This document shows, in pieces, positions 15,253-24,546 of a stretch of 64,000 bases of DNA; position 1 is the stretch's first letter; each line of letters opens with the position of its first letter. This stretch comes from a virus. Position numbers and translations under genes: made by a program. The stretch lies in IMG/VR virus record IMGVR_UViG_3300037294_000176, positions 1 through 64,000 of that record, one strand, 5' to 3'. The notes under the pieces were generated by a model that searched no databases, was not told the DNA's origin, and saw only the letters and a list, made by a program, of their open reading frames with translations.

Positions 15253-15702
15253 ATGATTCTTACTGATGGAGGTCTGGAAGTGAACGGGGCAATTTACCCC
15301 TATCATCCCAGCACGTTTGAGCCGTGGACTCTTGAAACCGCTGAGGAATTTCTCGCGCAAGTACAACTACCGCCAGCGGCAGAACAGGTGGCGATCATTG
15401 AGCCTGTTCGAGTGTCTAAGGCTCGTTTTGGCGATCTCTTTACAACAGCCGAACATCGAGCAATGAACTTGATTCGTTGGCAAATAACGCAACTTACGCT
15501 AGACGATCGCGTTAACGCAGCAAATCCGCTGCCCGACGTGGAAGTTCTTTTTCAGAAGTTTGACTTACCAGCAGAGTTTATTGAGCTAGATAACGCTTTG
15601 ACAGTTCAAGGTATTTCTGTTCTTGGCATGCTCGGTATTTTTGGCGGAAACGCCGTCACGCGGATTGAGGCAATTCTGTCTAATACCCTGCCTGAGGGCT
15701 AA
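15253..15702 (+). CDS. hypothetical protein, 149 aa, fibre cluster
   Basis: Follows the fibre gene by 12 bases. Acidic, mostly helical, with a proline-containing N-terminal segment. Its place suggests a fibre chaperone or small structural subunit, but no family is recognised. Confidence 0.5.
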   Translation: MILTDGGLEVNGAIYPYHPSTFEPWTLETAEEFLAQVQLPPAAEQVAIIEPVRVSKARFGDLFTTAEHRAMNLIRWQITQLTLDDRVNAANPLPDVEVLFQKFDLPAEFIELDNALTVQGISVLGMLGIFGGNAVTRIEAILSNTLPEG

Positions 15703-15703
15703 A

Positions 15704-16075
15704 ATGATAACCCATTCAAAGGTAGAGCTAGTACAGCTTAGCAAAAATAGGTTCACACCTTCTGTCCCTATTGTGTATCAGCTAAACGGCTACCCTTTGA
15801 CTACTGTCAATCCTGGGTTTGTCACTGACAAGACATCCTGGCCAGCAATTTTAAAAGCGTTGCTAGGCTGGACCCCAAAAGTGAAGCGATGGCTGAAAGA
15901 TGAGCGTTATACTCCGGCAGCTATTCTTCACGATGCCCTTCTTGTGGATGGCAGCTTTTCAAAGGCTGAAATTGATTGGCTTTACATGGCAGCATTAAAA
16001 GAGGCTGGTGTTCCCTCATTTGAGGCTCATCTATTCTTTCTTGCTGTAAGATCAAAACGTAACCCAAGGATATAA
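15704..16075 (+). CDS. DUF1353 family protein, 123 aa
   Basis: Shows the DUF1353 order: a first strand domain, (G)FVTDKTS, a helical Trp/Pro-rich stretch, then YTPAAILHDALL, SKAEIDWLYMAALKEAGVP and a final aromatic helix. The conserved HD in ILHDALL is the family hallmark. DUF1353 proteins are common near phage structural and lysis genes; the function is not established. ATG 15704 comes directly after the preceding stop. Confidence 0.82.
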   Translation: MITHSKVELVQLSKNRFTPSVPIVYQLNGYPLTTVNPGFVTDKTSWPAILKALLGWTPKVKRWLKDERYTPAAILHDALLVDGSFSKAEIDWLYMAALKEAGVPSFEAHLFFLAVRSKRNPRI

Positions 16076-16076
16076 A

Positions 16077-16298
16077 ATGGACCTCCCTAAGTTAGATAGC
16101 AACGAGGAAACTATTGTTGACTCTCCTCCAGTAGTTTCGTCATCCGTAGACGTTGGGACGAGCGTATTTGAAAATTGCGTACCAGCCAACTGGAATATCT
16201 CTGAAATTGAAGACGGTATTGTCTCTGCGGTCAACAACGTCTCTGGTGAAACATTCCAGGGCAATCTCTCGGACTTCAACAAAGCGCTGAGAGGCTAA
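16077..16298 (+). CDS. hypothetical acidic protein, 73 aa
   Basis: Short acidic protein directly before the portal gene. The first 30 residues are Ser/Val/Asp-rich, then a small helical part. Possibly a head accessory factor by position only. Confidence 0.5.
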   Translation: MDLPKLDSNEETIVDSPPVVSSSVDVGTSVFENCVPANWNISEIEDGIVSAVNNVSGETFQGNLSDFNKALRG

Positions 16299-16301
16299 TA
16301 G

Positions 16302-17864
16302 ATGACTGTCGTTAACGCTGCTACAGCGTCAGTCAAGACAGTATCAGACCCTAACGCCGTCTACGAGACCCTTAAACCTCTGTGGCTCAAGAGTCGTGCT
16401 GCTTGCAGTGGTGAGCGGTTCGTTAAGGACTATGATGCCGCAATAGACGTTATTAATTTTAAAAACTTACTTATTCCCTTCTCGCCTTCAATGAGCGATA
16501 ACCAGTATAAGTTTTACAAAGCTGAAGCAGAATGGCCTGGGATCACTGCTCAGTACTCTAAAATGCTTGTAGGTGGTCTTCTCAGGAAGCCTCCTCAACT
16601 CACTCTCCCAGAAGGTGCTCCTGCTAACGCGAAAAACTGGATTTTATCCGAGTTCGGTAGAGACGATAGCTCGCTAATTTCTTTTCTAGAAGACGCGCTT
16701 GTAGAAGAAATTCAAACAAGTGGGCCTTGGATATTTGTTGACCATCCAAAGGTTGATAATGCAGACGCACTTAGCACTGAAGAACGAGAGGCTTTAAAGC
16801 CGTACCCTATTCTTCAACCAGCAGAATCGGTTATCAACTGGCGCTTCAGTGATAAAAAGTTTGGCAAATCAGTCTTAGACCGTGTTATTGTCAGAGGCCT
16901 CAGGGAGTCTTACACTAAGAATGAGTTCCACCCTACAATGTATGATGTGGCTAACGTTCACGAGTTAAACGAAGCGGGCCACTACCAGATACGAGTTTTT
17001 GAGCGTGTGTCCCCAATTACAAACTTGCCTGTGGTTGCGGGAAAGACTCAACAAGTTATTAATGATAATTCAGAATTTGTCTACAAAGAGACAATTGAGT
17101 TTCTTGTAAACGACAAGCCCCTCACATACATTCCCGCATGGCCTGTCAACGGTGCAATTGCGCCCACTGAGCCTATTCTTAGTGCGCTTATCGACAAAGA
17201 AGTTGCGCTGTACAATAAGATGAGTCGTCGTAACCACCTCATGTACGGCGCTGCGACATACACCCCTGTAATCTCGTCTAATATGGATGACGAGGCGTTT
17301 CAGACGGTCGTTAACAGCGGTCTTGGCAGTTGGCTACACCTCCAAAACGGAGACACAGCAACTGTACTCCCTACTCCAAGTGAACCCCTTGAGGATATGG
17401 AAAAGACCATTGCCGCCTCAATTGAAGAGATGGCTAAGCTAGGTATCAGAATGCTATCACCAGAAACGGCTCAGTCTGGTGTCGCGCTAGAGTTACGTAA
17501 TGCGTCCCAAACCGCGCAGCTAGGTACGCTCAATACTCGTATTAGCGAGGTGATGACTCAAATCATCACGTTCATGTTGAATTGGCGATACGACTTAAAG
17601 CTTAACCCTACTGAAGTTACCTTTGCCCTGTCTTCTGACTTTAATTCGACACCGCTTGGTGCAGACTGGCTCAGATTGGCTACTGAGTGGTATGAAGGAG
17701 GTCTCATTCCTCGTTCTGTATGGCTTACTATGCTGAAAATGAACGACATGATTCCACCCGACTACGACGATAAGCGAGGTCAAGAAGAAATTACGGCTGA
17801 CGAGACTATTCAGCCTAAACGTGACCTAGACTACAACCCTAAACCTCCTGTAGAGCCTGAGTAA
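16302..17864 (+). CDS. portal protein (DUF4055 type), 520 aa
   Basis: Dodecameric channel at the capsid vertex through which DNA and ejected proteins pass. The length, the N-terminal helical region with QYSKMLVGGLLRKPP, the long internal helix pattern and the C-terminal Pro/Asp-rich tail match DUF4055 portal-like proteins. It lies directly upstream of the MuF gene, the standard portal-MuF order. AGGAGTACC then ATG starts the next gene nine bases later. Confidence 0.8.
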   Translation: MTVVNAATASVKTVSDPNAVYETLKPLWLKSRAACSGERFVKDYDAAIDVINFKNLLIPFSPSMSDNQYKFYKAEAEWPGITAQYSKMLVGGLLRKPPQLTLPEGAPANAKNWILSEFGRDDSSLISFLEDALVEEIQTSGPWIFVDHPKVDNADALSTEEREALKPYPILQPAESVINWRFSDKKFGKSVLDRVIVRGLRESYTKNEFHPTMYDVANVHELNEAGHYQIRVFERVSPITNLPVVAGKTQQVINDNSEFVYKETIEFLVNDKPLTYIPAWPVNGAIAPTEPILSALIDKEVALYNKMSRRNHLMYGAATYTPVISSNMDDEAFQTVVNSGLGSWLHLQNGDTATVLPTPSEPLEDMEKTIAASIEEMAKLGIRMLSPETAQSGVALELRNASQTAQLGTLNTRISEVMTQIITFMLNWRYDLKLNPTEVTFALSSDFNSTPLGADWLRLATEWYEGGLIPRSVWLTMLKMNDMIPPDYDDKRGQEEITADETIQPKRDLDYNPKPPVEPE

Positions 17865-17872
17865 GGAGTACC

Positions 17873-20800
17873 ATGGCTGTCAATGCTAATACTGAAATTT
17901 ATGACAACATAGTTAATAGAGCGGCTATGATCCGGCTCTATGAAAGACGTGTCAATGGTAAAGTAGATCTTGTGCTTGACGGCCACAGAGTTCGCCTAGA
18001 TACCCTGGTTAAAGAAGCTAACATGTCCCCTAGAGGACTGGCTAGACTTCGGGAAGCTGTAGATCAAGAATTAGTGAAGACTTACAAGGAGGCGTTCTTT
18101 GCCTCTAAGCAGTCTTTGCTTTCTCTTGCTGCAGACCAGGTATCTTTTGCTTATCAAACTCTAGAGACGTCTGTTGGAGAAATCTGGCGCACAAAACGAC
18201 CTACTAGACGCGTTGCAGAGGAGCTAGTCCTAGAAAGACCCCTATTCAATGATATGACTCTTGAGCAGGGCTGGTCTGGGATCAGCAAATCTGAAAGAAT
18301 TCGTATTGAAATTATGATCCGGAAGGGAATAGCAAGTGGTGACAGTCCTGAAAAACTAGCCTTGGCTATTCGCAAAGGAAACATTCATAACATCTCTAGG
18401 AATAGCTCTCAAGGGCTCGTGGTTACAGCCATTACAAGTGTAACAACTCAGGCTGACCACGCGGTTTACGAGAGCAACGAGAAGGCCCTGCAGGGCTGGC
18501 AGTATGTAGCCGTCCTGGACAGCAGGACCACGCCTGTCTGCGTTCACCGTGACGGCCATATCTATGTGATCGGCGAGCGCCGGTACCTCCCACCGGCCCA
18601 CTTTAGGTGTCGTTCTACTACGCTCCCTGTTTTTAAATCCTGGGAAGATATTTCTAAACTAGAGGGTGTGGCTGAAGTACGTCGTAGAAACTTAGAAAGG
18701 CTTACTGATAAGCAGAAAGCTTTCTACGATGGTCAAACACCTATGAAGGAAAGTTACGACACTTGGCTAAGACGTCAGTCAACTGTTGTACAAACAAGAC
18801 ACTTAGGTGACTATCAAAAAGTCCAGCTGTTTAATTCTGGGGCACTGACTGTTGATAAATTTACGAACGCAGAAGGTAACTCTATAGGTATTCGTCAACT
18901 TCGTGCAATGACGGACTCCGGCTACGTGATTCCCAATGACACTCGTAAGTTTGCAGCAGCAAAACAGAAGTTAGACAGTATGCAGCTTGGAGCCTCTAGT
19001 CCAGAGGACTTTTATAATAATCCAAAGCTCAAGAAGACGTTAGTTGATTACTACATTCTTCAAGCAGGTGAGCTAGACGGTACTCTAGCTCTGACAAACT
19101 ACCGAGGCACGTTGATACCATCTAAATCGGCAGTAAAAAAGCGCGTCCTGACTTCTCCCCCAAGAGATGATCAACTTGTTTTTAACCCACATACAGGGCG
19201 ATACGAAGATGTTAGACTCTACCAACCGAATCCAGCAGTCCTTGAAAACAACCTCAAGCGCGTTAGAACAAGTGAGGCACTTAGAAAAGAGGACAGAGAC
19301 TTCATTGAAGATATCTCAAACACTCTTTCTTCAAAGATGTCTATTAACCAGCGTGCAGTGGTTGTTGATAATCTTCGGATTATATTCACTCGGGCGAGGT
19401 CTGATGGAAAGCCTTGGAATAATTTTAAGGCCGTAGTTCAGGCTCAATTAAAGTTTGACATTATGAATACGTCAGACTACATTGAGACACAGCTTAGACG
19501 CAACACGGATGTGCTAAAAAAGCTACTTCAGGATAACTACGTCGACCCCGTGCTAGGTACAGTGCAGCTCGATGATCTAAGTAAGAATTTTGTTAAAAAC
19601 ATTCGTGAGAGAAACAGATGGGAAGACGCTGTTGCGCCTAAAATTGCCAGAGAGCTTCGGCCTCTTATCAGTAGTGAACTGCCTCTTGTTATTAGCGCTA
19701 GGCTTTCTAATGCTGATCTGCACCAATTTTACCTTAGGTTCGCACATCGACTGGCTCTTAATGACGGGCCAGATAGGGACCAATTGGCTGTTGCCCTAGG
19801 GCGCGATCTCTACAACCTTGCAAATCTTAACGGGAGCCGTACCCAGTGGTATGAAACCGGTCTTAAAATTCTGAGCAGCAAAAAGGTAGAGAAGTTCTAC
19901 AAGGTTGAAACTTTTGGCGTTCAAAAACGCCGAATGAAGAGCCAACTGAGTGGTAGCTATTTTGGACCTTACTACGACACTTTGGCCTACAATATACGTG
20001 TCACAGACCCTCGTATCCAGCGCTATTCAAAGCTTTCTAGAAGTGTTGATCTGGGTTTACGTGTAGGTGTTATTCAAAAAGATAATCGATTGATCTTTAG
20101 ACAGGGTTTTAAAACCTACTTCATCGATCGAGGGGTTCTTGGACTAGAGGATACAAGAATACCTATTACCTCTACCAACTCGTTTTCGGATTTTCCAGAA
20201 GAGCTTGTTGATAAGGATTTAGTGGATGCCTTGACTTGGGCGTCCGCCTCAGAATATCGCATTGATGAGGATTACTATGACTTTGTTAAGAAATTACTCT
20301 ATTTTGAAGATGATAAAGGCTCTGCAAAGTTTTACAATGATGCTAACGAATATCGTAAGTATATTGCTTCTCGTGGTGATGCTTACGAGCGATTCAAAGC
20401 TATGGACTGGCTTCGAGTTTCAAATCGCGCCTTTTCTAATCACGCCTTTGTTGATCATCGCGCTCGTATCTATGAACGTGGCCTCATTGGCCCTCAGGCA
20501 GGTGAAACTTTCCGACCCTTCTTAAACACTGTAACTAGTAAAAAGTTTGATCCCGAGGGTTTTAAAAACTATGAAGATCAGATTGGATCGTTCTTAGGTG
20601 GCCTTGACGACTACTTTGAGGGTAGAAACAGCTCGTTGACAATAACGGGGCGTCAAAAAATTGCAGAACGACTCCGACCTGAACTGGTGAAGATTGGCAA
20701 CCACATGTTACGTGGCAAACCAGCTGACATCAGAGCAGTGTTAGAGTCCCCTGTTGCATCACGTATTCATGGCGAAGAGCTAGGAAAGTTTTACCGGTTT

Positions 20801-22501
20801 GCTATCGAGTCTGCTAAGATTGACACCTACTTAAAGGGTGACTACTCTAGACGGTCTTTAGAGCGGCTACGAGACTATGACATAAGTCTTGCCCTTGAGC
20901 AGGATGCATCGTCGTCTGGTGCTCAAATTATTGCGTTAACCACACGTAATAAGCAGCTTGCTGAACTAAGCAATGTTGTACCTACAACTCAAAAGCGTCG
21001 TCTCTATGATGAGATTGCAGCGTCTACTTACAATGATCCTCGCTTCAGAAAACTTAACGAGAGGCTTGGTCTTACAGAGATTGATCTGCGTAAGGCAGCT
21101 AAGGCGCAGAACATGGTAACATTTTATGGCGCTGGTGAGAAAACTGGAATACTGAGCGTTGAAGGTAAACTAGCTAAGATCTTGTCCAAAGACGGCAACA
21201 CGTTAGTCGTAAAGGCTAGCGACCGAGACATTGTTTTGAACGACATCGATGCAAGAATTGCGCGTGTAGCTAGGTTCGATAAAGAAGGTGCGGAAGAGCT
21301 GAAGGCCCTCAGACAAAACGTTCGAGACATCTTTAACAAAGGACTTGATCCTGGGGACGACATCATGGAAGAACTATACTTCTTAGACCCCAAAACTAAA
21401 GACTTAGTCAACAAGATGAGCCAAAACTACGAAAGAGTCGTTACACCAGACGACTTCAAACTTATAGCTAGGATCATGAGCGAACAACTTGCTGAGCAAG
21501 TCCCTATTCTCAAAGACTTTACAAAGTTTTTTGGCAGACTCGCTGAAGCTTACTTGTTAAATGCTAAACCAGCTAAAGCTGACTTTGACTGGTTGTCTAT
21601 AGGTAAGACGGCAGTCCTTGGCAGTAAGCGAAAAGGCTATACGTTGCCTAAAGAGGCGAGTGAGCTGTTAGGTATTAAGTCTAATGAACCACTGTCTGAA
21701 AAGCTTTTAAAACGACTTGCTTTTTGGAACCCTAAAGGTAACCTACGAGACATCATTTATGGCGTTGACAGTCCTGCTGCTAGACGTACAGGCGGTAAAT
21801 ACTTTAAAGTTGAATTCTTAGACCTTGTCAAGCTTAACGAGATTGAAATCTTCTACGCTAACAAGCTTCCGAAATCTTGGACAACTGTACCCTGGGTAAA
21901 CTTCGATGGAAAAACAATTGAACAACGTTTCACACAATCTTTCGAGGAAAGACTTAGCTACAAAGATGTTAACGGTAACTATGTTAACAATATCCTTCAA
22001 GTGTCTCAGAAGACCGAGGCGACTTGGTGGGAACAGGTTATCAATAAAGATGGCAAGATCAATGACATTGCGGATGCAACTAAAGCCCGTACCGCGTATG
22101 CCGTTAATGGAAACCACTCAAACGATGCTACCCTAGTCAAACAGTTTCATCTCTATGGCAAGGCTACTAATGTTCAAACTTCCACTATTCACGACGCCTT
22201 TTTCACTAATGCTGCTGACATGCTTGAGTCACGTAAGGCATTACGAAAAATCTACGCTCGTTCGCTTGAGGCTGAGTCAATCAAGAAGACCCTTGATGAG
22301 ATGCGTGCAAGAGGCTTACCCGAGGAAATTTATAAAAAGTTTCTCGAAGAAGCTATTGTTTCAGGACTAATTCCTGTTGCAGGTAAGTCAAGAGTCGGTG
22401 GAAGACTTCTAACCAAAGATGATATACTGACCGTTGAAGAAATTTTAAGGGAAGTTCCTACAGGTTTCCGAGATGATTATGGTTGGTATGGTGTTGGCTA
22501 A
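17873..22501 (+). CDS. MuF minor head protein fused to a T7/N4-type single-subunit RNA polymerase, 1542 aa
   Basis: N-terminal part: a helical segment then a MuF domain at about residues 180-250 (C223-VHRDG, PPAHF, C246-RS). The C-terminal half carries the full motif set of single-subunit RNA polymerases. DHRARIY at 861-867 followed by GPQAGE equals the T7 DWRGRVY/NPQGND element. Motif A is DASSSGAQ at 1011-1018 (D1011 = T7 D537). Motif B is R1073, K1077, M1081, Y1085-G (= R627, K631, M635, Y639 with identical spacing). HSND at 1415-1418 equals the T7 HSQD block. Motif C is HDAF with D1441 (= D812). All catalytic residues are intact. MuF proteins reside inside the capsid near the portal, so I infer a packaged, injected polymerase for first-wave transcription. 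The MuF segment 18487-18606 has GC-rich codons unlike its flanks. A polymorphic toxin, usual for long MuF tails, is not indicated. Confidence 0.85.
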   Translation: MAVNANTEIYDNIVNRAAMIRLYERRVNGKVDLVLDGHRVRLDTLVKEANMSPRGLARLREAVDQELVKTYKEAFFASKQSLLSLAADQVSFAYQTLETSVGEIWRTKRPTRRVAEELVLERPLFNDMTLEQGWSGISKSERIRIEIMIRKGIASGDSPEKLALAIRKGNIHNISRNSSQGLVVTAITSVTTQADHAVYESNEKALQGWQYVAVLDSRTTPVCVHRDGHIYVIGERRYLPPAHFRCRSTTLPVFKSWEDISKLEGVAEVRRRNLERLTDKQKAFYDGQTPMKESYDTWLRRQSTVVQTRHLGDYQKVQLFNSGALTVDKFTNAEGNSIGIRQLRAMTDSGYVIPNDTRKFAAAKQKLDSMQLGASSPEDFYNNPKLKKTLVDYYILQAGELDGTLALTNYRGTLIPSKSAVKKRVLTSPPRDDQLVFNPHTGRYEDVRLYQPNPAVLENNLKRVRTSEALRKEDRDFIEDISNTLSSKMSINQRAVVVDNLRIIFTRARSDGKPWNNFKAVVQAQLKFDIMNTSDYIETQLRRNTDVLKKLLQDNYVDPVLGTVQLDDLSKNFVKNIRERNRWEDAVAPKIARELRPLISSELPLVISARLSNADLHQFYLRFAHRLALNDGPDRDQLAVALGRDLYNLANLNGSRTQWYETGLKILSSKKVEKFYKVETFGVQKRRMKSQLSGSYFGPYYDTLAYNIRVTDPRIQRYSKLSRSVDLGLRVGVIQKDNRLIFRQGFKTYFIDRGVLGLEDTRIPITSTNSFSDFPEELVDKDLVDALTWASASEYRIDEDYYDFVKKLLYFEDDKGSAKFYNDANEYRKYIASRGDAYERFKAMDWLRVSNRAFSNHAFVDHRARIYERGLIGPQAGETFRPFLNTVTSKKFDPEGFKNYEDQIGSFLGGLDDYFEGRNSSLTITGRQKIAERLRPELVKIGNHMLRGKPADIRAVLESPVASRIHGEELGKFYRFAIESAKIDTYLKGDYSRRSLERLRDYDISLALEQDASSSGAQIIALTTRNKQLAELSNVVPTTQKRRLYDEIAASTYNDPRFRKLNERLGLTEIDLRKAAKAQNMVTFYGAGEKTGILSVEGKLAKILSKDGNTLVVKASDRDIVLNDIDARIARVARFDKEGAEELKALRQNVRDIFNKGLDPGDDIMEELYFLDPKTKDLVNKMSQNYERVVTPDDFKLIARIMSEQLAEQVPILKDFTKFFGRLAEAYLLNAKPAKADFDWLSIGKTAVLGSKRKGYTLPKEASELLGIKSNEPLSEKLLKRLAFWNPKGNLRDIIYGVDSPAARRTGGKYFKVEFLDLVKLNEIEIFYANKLPKSWTTVPWVNFDGKTIEQRFTQSFEERLSYKDVNGNYVNNILQVSQKTEATWWEQVINKDGKINDIADATKARTAYAVNGNHSNDATLVKQFHLYGKATNVQTSTIHDAFFTNAADMLESRKALRKIYARSLEAESIKKTLDEMRARGLPEEIYKKFLEEAIVSGLIPVAGKSRVGGRLLTKDDILTVEEILREVPTGFRDDYGWYGVG
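18487..18606 (+). other. GC-rich island inside the MuF domain
   Basis: About 120 bases encoding residues 206-244 use CTG, CAG, GCC, GTC, GGC and CGC almost exclusively, while both flanks use AT-ending codons. The reading frame is continuous and the island covers the most conserved MuF residues. A gene-conversion patch from a GC-rich MuF homologue would explain it. Confidence 0.65.
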
Positions 22502-22507
22502 AACGTG

Positions 22508-22525
22508 ACCCCGTTAAATTAACCC
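22508..22525 (+). promoter_or_regulatory. 18-bp repeat, candidate phage promoter, copy 2 (capsid genes)
   Basis: ACCCCGTTAAATTAACCC, identical to copy 1, in the 126-base gap between the MuF-polymerase gene and the scaffold gene. It is followed by a potential hairpin (AGCGG..GTG / CAC.CCGCT, about 22529-22563) ending in TTTT, which may act as a 5' stabiliser or attenuator in the leader of the capsid mRNA. Confidence 0.65.
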
Positions 22526-22627
22526 AGGAGCGGTAGTGGGTAGTTGTACTATTCACTCCGCTTTTGATTTACATTACGAGATTGTATCTCTTATCACCTA
22601 CTAGGCTGTGCCTGAAGGAATCAAAAT

Positions 22628-23332
22628 ATGTCTACCGACCTCGAATTGACCGCTGAAGAACAGACCAACATCGATGCTGGCTTGAACAAAAACGGTACGC
22701 CTAAAGAACCAAGGACGATCCTTACTGAAGAAGAAAAGATCGAAGCTGCAGTAGCCGCTCGTGTCGCTAAAGCTAAAGAGAGCTTAGACAAAGCGTTTGC
22801 TGAACGTGACGATGCCCGCAAGCAAGTAGCTGCCTTCGAAGAGAAAGAAAGACAAGCTGAACTCAAACGTTTGGAAGAAGCTGGTGAATACCAGAAAGCC
22901 GCCCAACTACGTGTTGATGCCGCTGAAGCAAAAGCTGCTGAGATTCAAGCACGCTTAGACGCTTCGGAGGCTAGGACTGTTGAACTTACTCGCGATAATT
23001 CTCTACGTGCTGCAATGTCCACTTACACTTTCCGCTCAGAGAAGGCTCACAGAATGGCCTTTGACGATATCGTTGAACAACTGGTCAAAGATAAGGATAA
23101 CAACTGGGTTCATAAATCTTCTATTAGTATCGAAGCTGCCGTCAAGGCTTTCGCTGATGACGAAGCTAACTCCTTCTTGTTCAAGGCTAAGACCTCATCC
23201 GGGTCCGGTGACACAGCTGTGAAAAAGACAGATGTCGAGAAGAAACCTACTTCTCTGTTCCAAATGTCTCAAGCTGATGTTCTTGCTGCCGCTGCGAAGG
23301 GCTCTCTTAGGAAAGAGAGACGCCCTCGTTAA
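22628..23332 (+). CDS. capsid scaffolding protein, 234 aa
   Basis: Lies directly before the major capsid gene. Residues 25-120 are a charged Ala/Glu/Lys/Arg coiled coil, followed by a helical hydrophobic stretch, a flexible linker and a basic C-terminus (RKERRPR), the usual arrangement for scaffolds that bind capsid protein through a basic C-terminal tail. No protease motif is visible. AAGGAATCAAAAT precedes the ATG. Confidence 0.8.
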   Translation: MSTDLELTAEEQTNIDAGLNKNGTPKEPRTILTEEEKIEAAVAARVAKAKESLDKAFAERDDARKQVAAFEEKERQAELKRLEEAGEYQKAAQLRVDAAEAKAAEIQARLDASEARTVELTRDNSLRAAMSTYTFRSEKAHRMAFDDIVEQLVKDKDNNWVHKSSISIEAAVKAFADDEANSFLFKAKTSSGSGDTAVKKTDVEKKPTSLFQMSQADVLAAAAKGSLRKERRPR

Positions 23333-23348
23333 ATTTAAAGGAATATGA

Positions 23349-24536
23349 ATGACTGTTATTACTGACCTGCCGGGCGCAACTAACGACGTCCTGCAGAGCG
23401 CTCTCTCGGGTTACTCCGATGAAGCGTACACGAATGCTCGTAAACTTTCGGGTACTGGGATTGTTGGTTCCAACCCTGACATTGACGTCAACACCGAAAC
23501 CTATATTGGTCAGGTCCGTTGGCACAAGCCTCTGAACCCTGTCGTCAACGTTGCCTCGCTGACAAACTCCGCAGATGGTGCGCGTACTGGTTACGCCTCC
23601 GACTACCTGCGTTACGTCAAGAGTGTCCGTACGCACGGTGCAGAAAAAGTTAACATGGCGCAGGTTGTTACCCGCGTTGATGGACTAGCTAAAATCGGTC
23701 GTGACTTTGGTGAAACCAAGGCTCAAGACGAACACGACGCTATCCTGTCGGTTCTCAAAGGCGTTGCTGTCTCTGAGGCCCTGGCTGGTGGTGCTCAAGG
23801 CACCGGCCAAGTCGGTCTTGGTGGCCAAACGTTTGATAACGATCCAACGAACAAGCGTCATGGTTTCTACGTTGACCTCGGTGTTGACAAAACCGTAGTT
23901 GGAGCCACGGCTTCGGTTCAGGGCGCTGCTCGTGCTGAGTCGTTCCTCCGTGCCTTTGGCATGGCCTACAAGGATTACGAGCCCTCGTTCGCGTACCTTG
24001 TTACGTCGCCTGAGACCATGGCCTCGCTGCGTTCGGCTAACCTGGTTGACCAGGATCGTGTTGTTGACGGTACGGTTGAATTCCAGACGATCTTTGACGG
24101 CAAGTTCCGTTTGGTCTCGACTCGTGCAAACCAGTCAATGTCTTCTGCTGATCTGGCTAAAGTTAACAGCGGACCCGGTGTTGATATTGTTGGTACCAAG
24201 ACTTCCTTCATTGTGCTTCCAGGCGCGCTGGCAATGGAAGGTCTTGAAGTTCCAATGGAGACTGAGATTGAACGTGATGCTGCCTCCTTCATGGGTGGTG
24301 GTACGACTGAAATCTGGTACCGTTGGGGTTACGTTATTGCACCCGCTGGTTACGACTGGCAGGGTAGTGAGCAAGAGTTTGCTTCAAACGGCGCTTACAT
24401 GGGTGTCAATAACGCTGCTACCGACGATAACACGACGCTGGCTGCTGCTGGTCTCATCACTGACATCCGTGGTAACTGGAAGCGTAAGACTGCCTCGGCT
24501 CTGTCGCTTGGCATTCTGCCTATCTTCCACGGCTAA
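23349..24536 (+). CDS. major capsid protein, 395 aa
   Basis: Position after scaffold, length and composition (Gly/Ala/Val-rich, even distribution, RWGYVIAP-type strand near residue 320, many small strands) fit a major capsid protein. Codons are strongly biased to C-ending and G-ending optimal forms compared with neighbouring genes, as expected for the most abundant product. AAAGGAATATG precedes the start. The fold is probably HK97-like, as for all tailed phages. Confidence 0.87.
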   Translation: MTVITDLPGATNDVLQSALSGYSDEAYTNARKLSGTGIVGSNPDIDVNTETYIGQVRWHKPLNPVVNVASLTNSADGARTGYASDYLRYVKSVRTHGAEKVNMAQVVTRVDGLAKIGRDFGETKAQDEHDAILSVLKGVAVSEALAGGAQGTGQVGLGGQTFDNDPTNKRHGFYVDLGVDKTVVGATASVQGAARAESFLRAFGMAYKDYEPSFAYLVTSPETMASLRSANLVDQDRVVDGTVEFQTIFDGKFRLVSTRANQSMSSADLAKVNSGPGVDIVGTKTSFIVLPGALAMEGLEVPMETEIERDAASFMGGGTTEIWYRWGYVIAPAGYDWQGSEQEFASNGAYMGVNNAATDDNTTLAAAGLITDIRGNWKRKTASALSLGILPIFHG

Positions 24537-24546
24537 GAAAATAATT

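Noticed and set aside
18800-22501. MuF C-terminal region as a polymorphic toxin
   Set aside because: Long MuF tails often carry toxins, but here the ordered RNA polymerase motifs explain the region and no immunity gene follows.
23899-24546. Long plus-strand frame running through the capsid gene into the connector gene
   Set aside because: Over the capsid gene it encodes an Arg/Leu-rich chain typical of a shadow frame. Only the part from ATG 24547 is a real gene.
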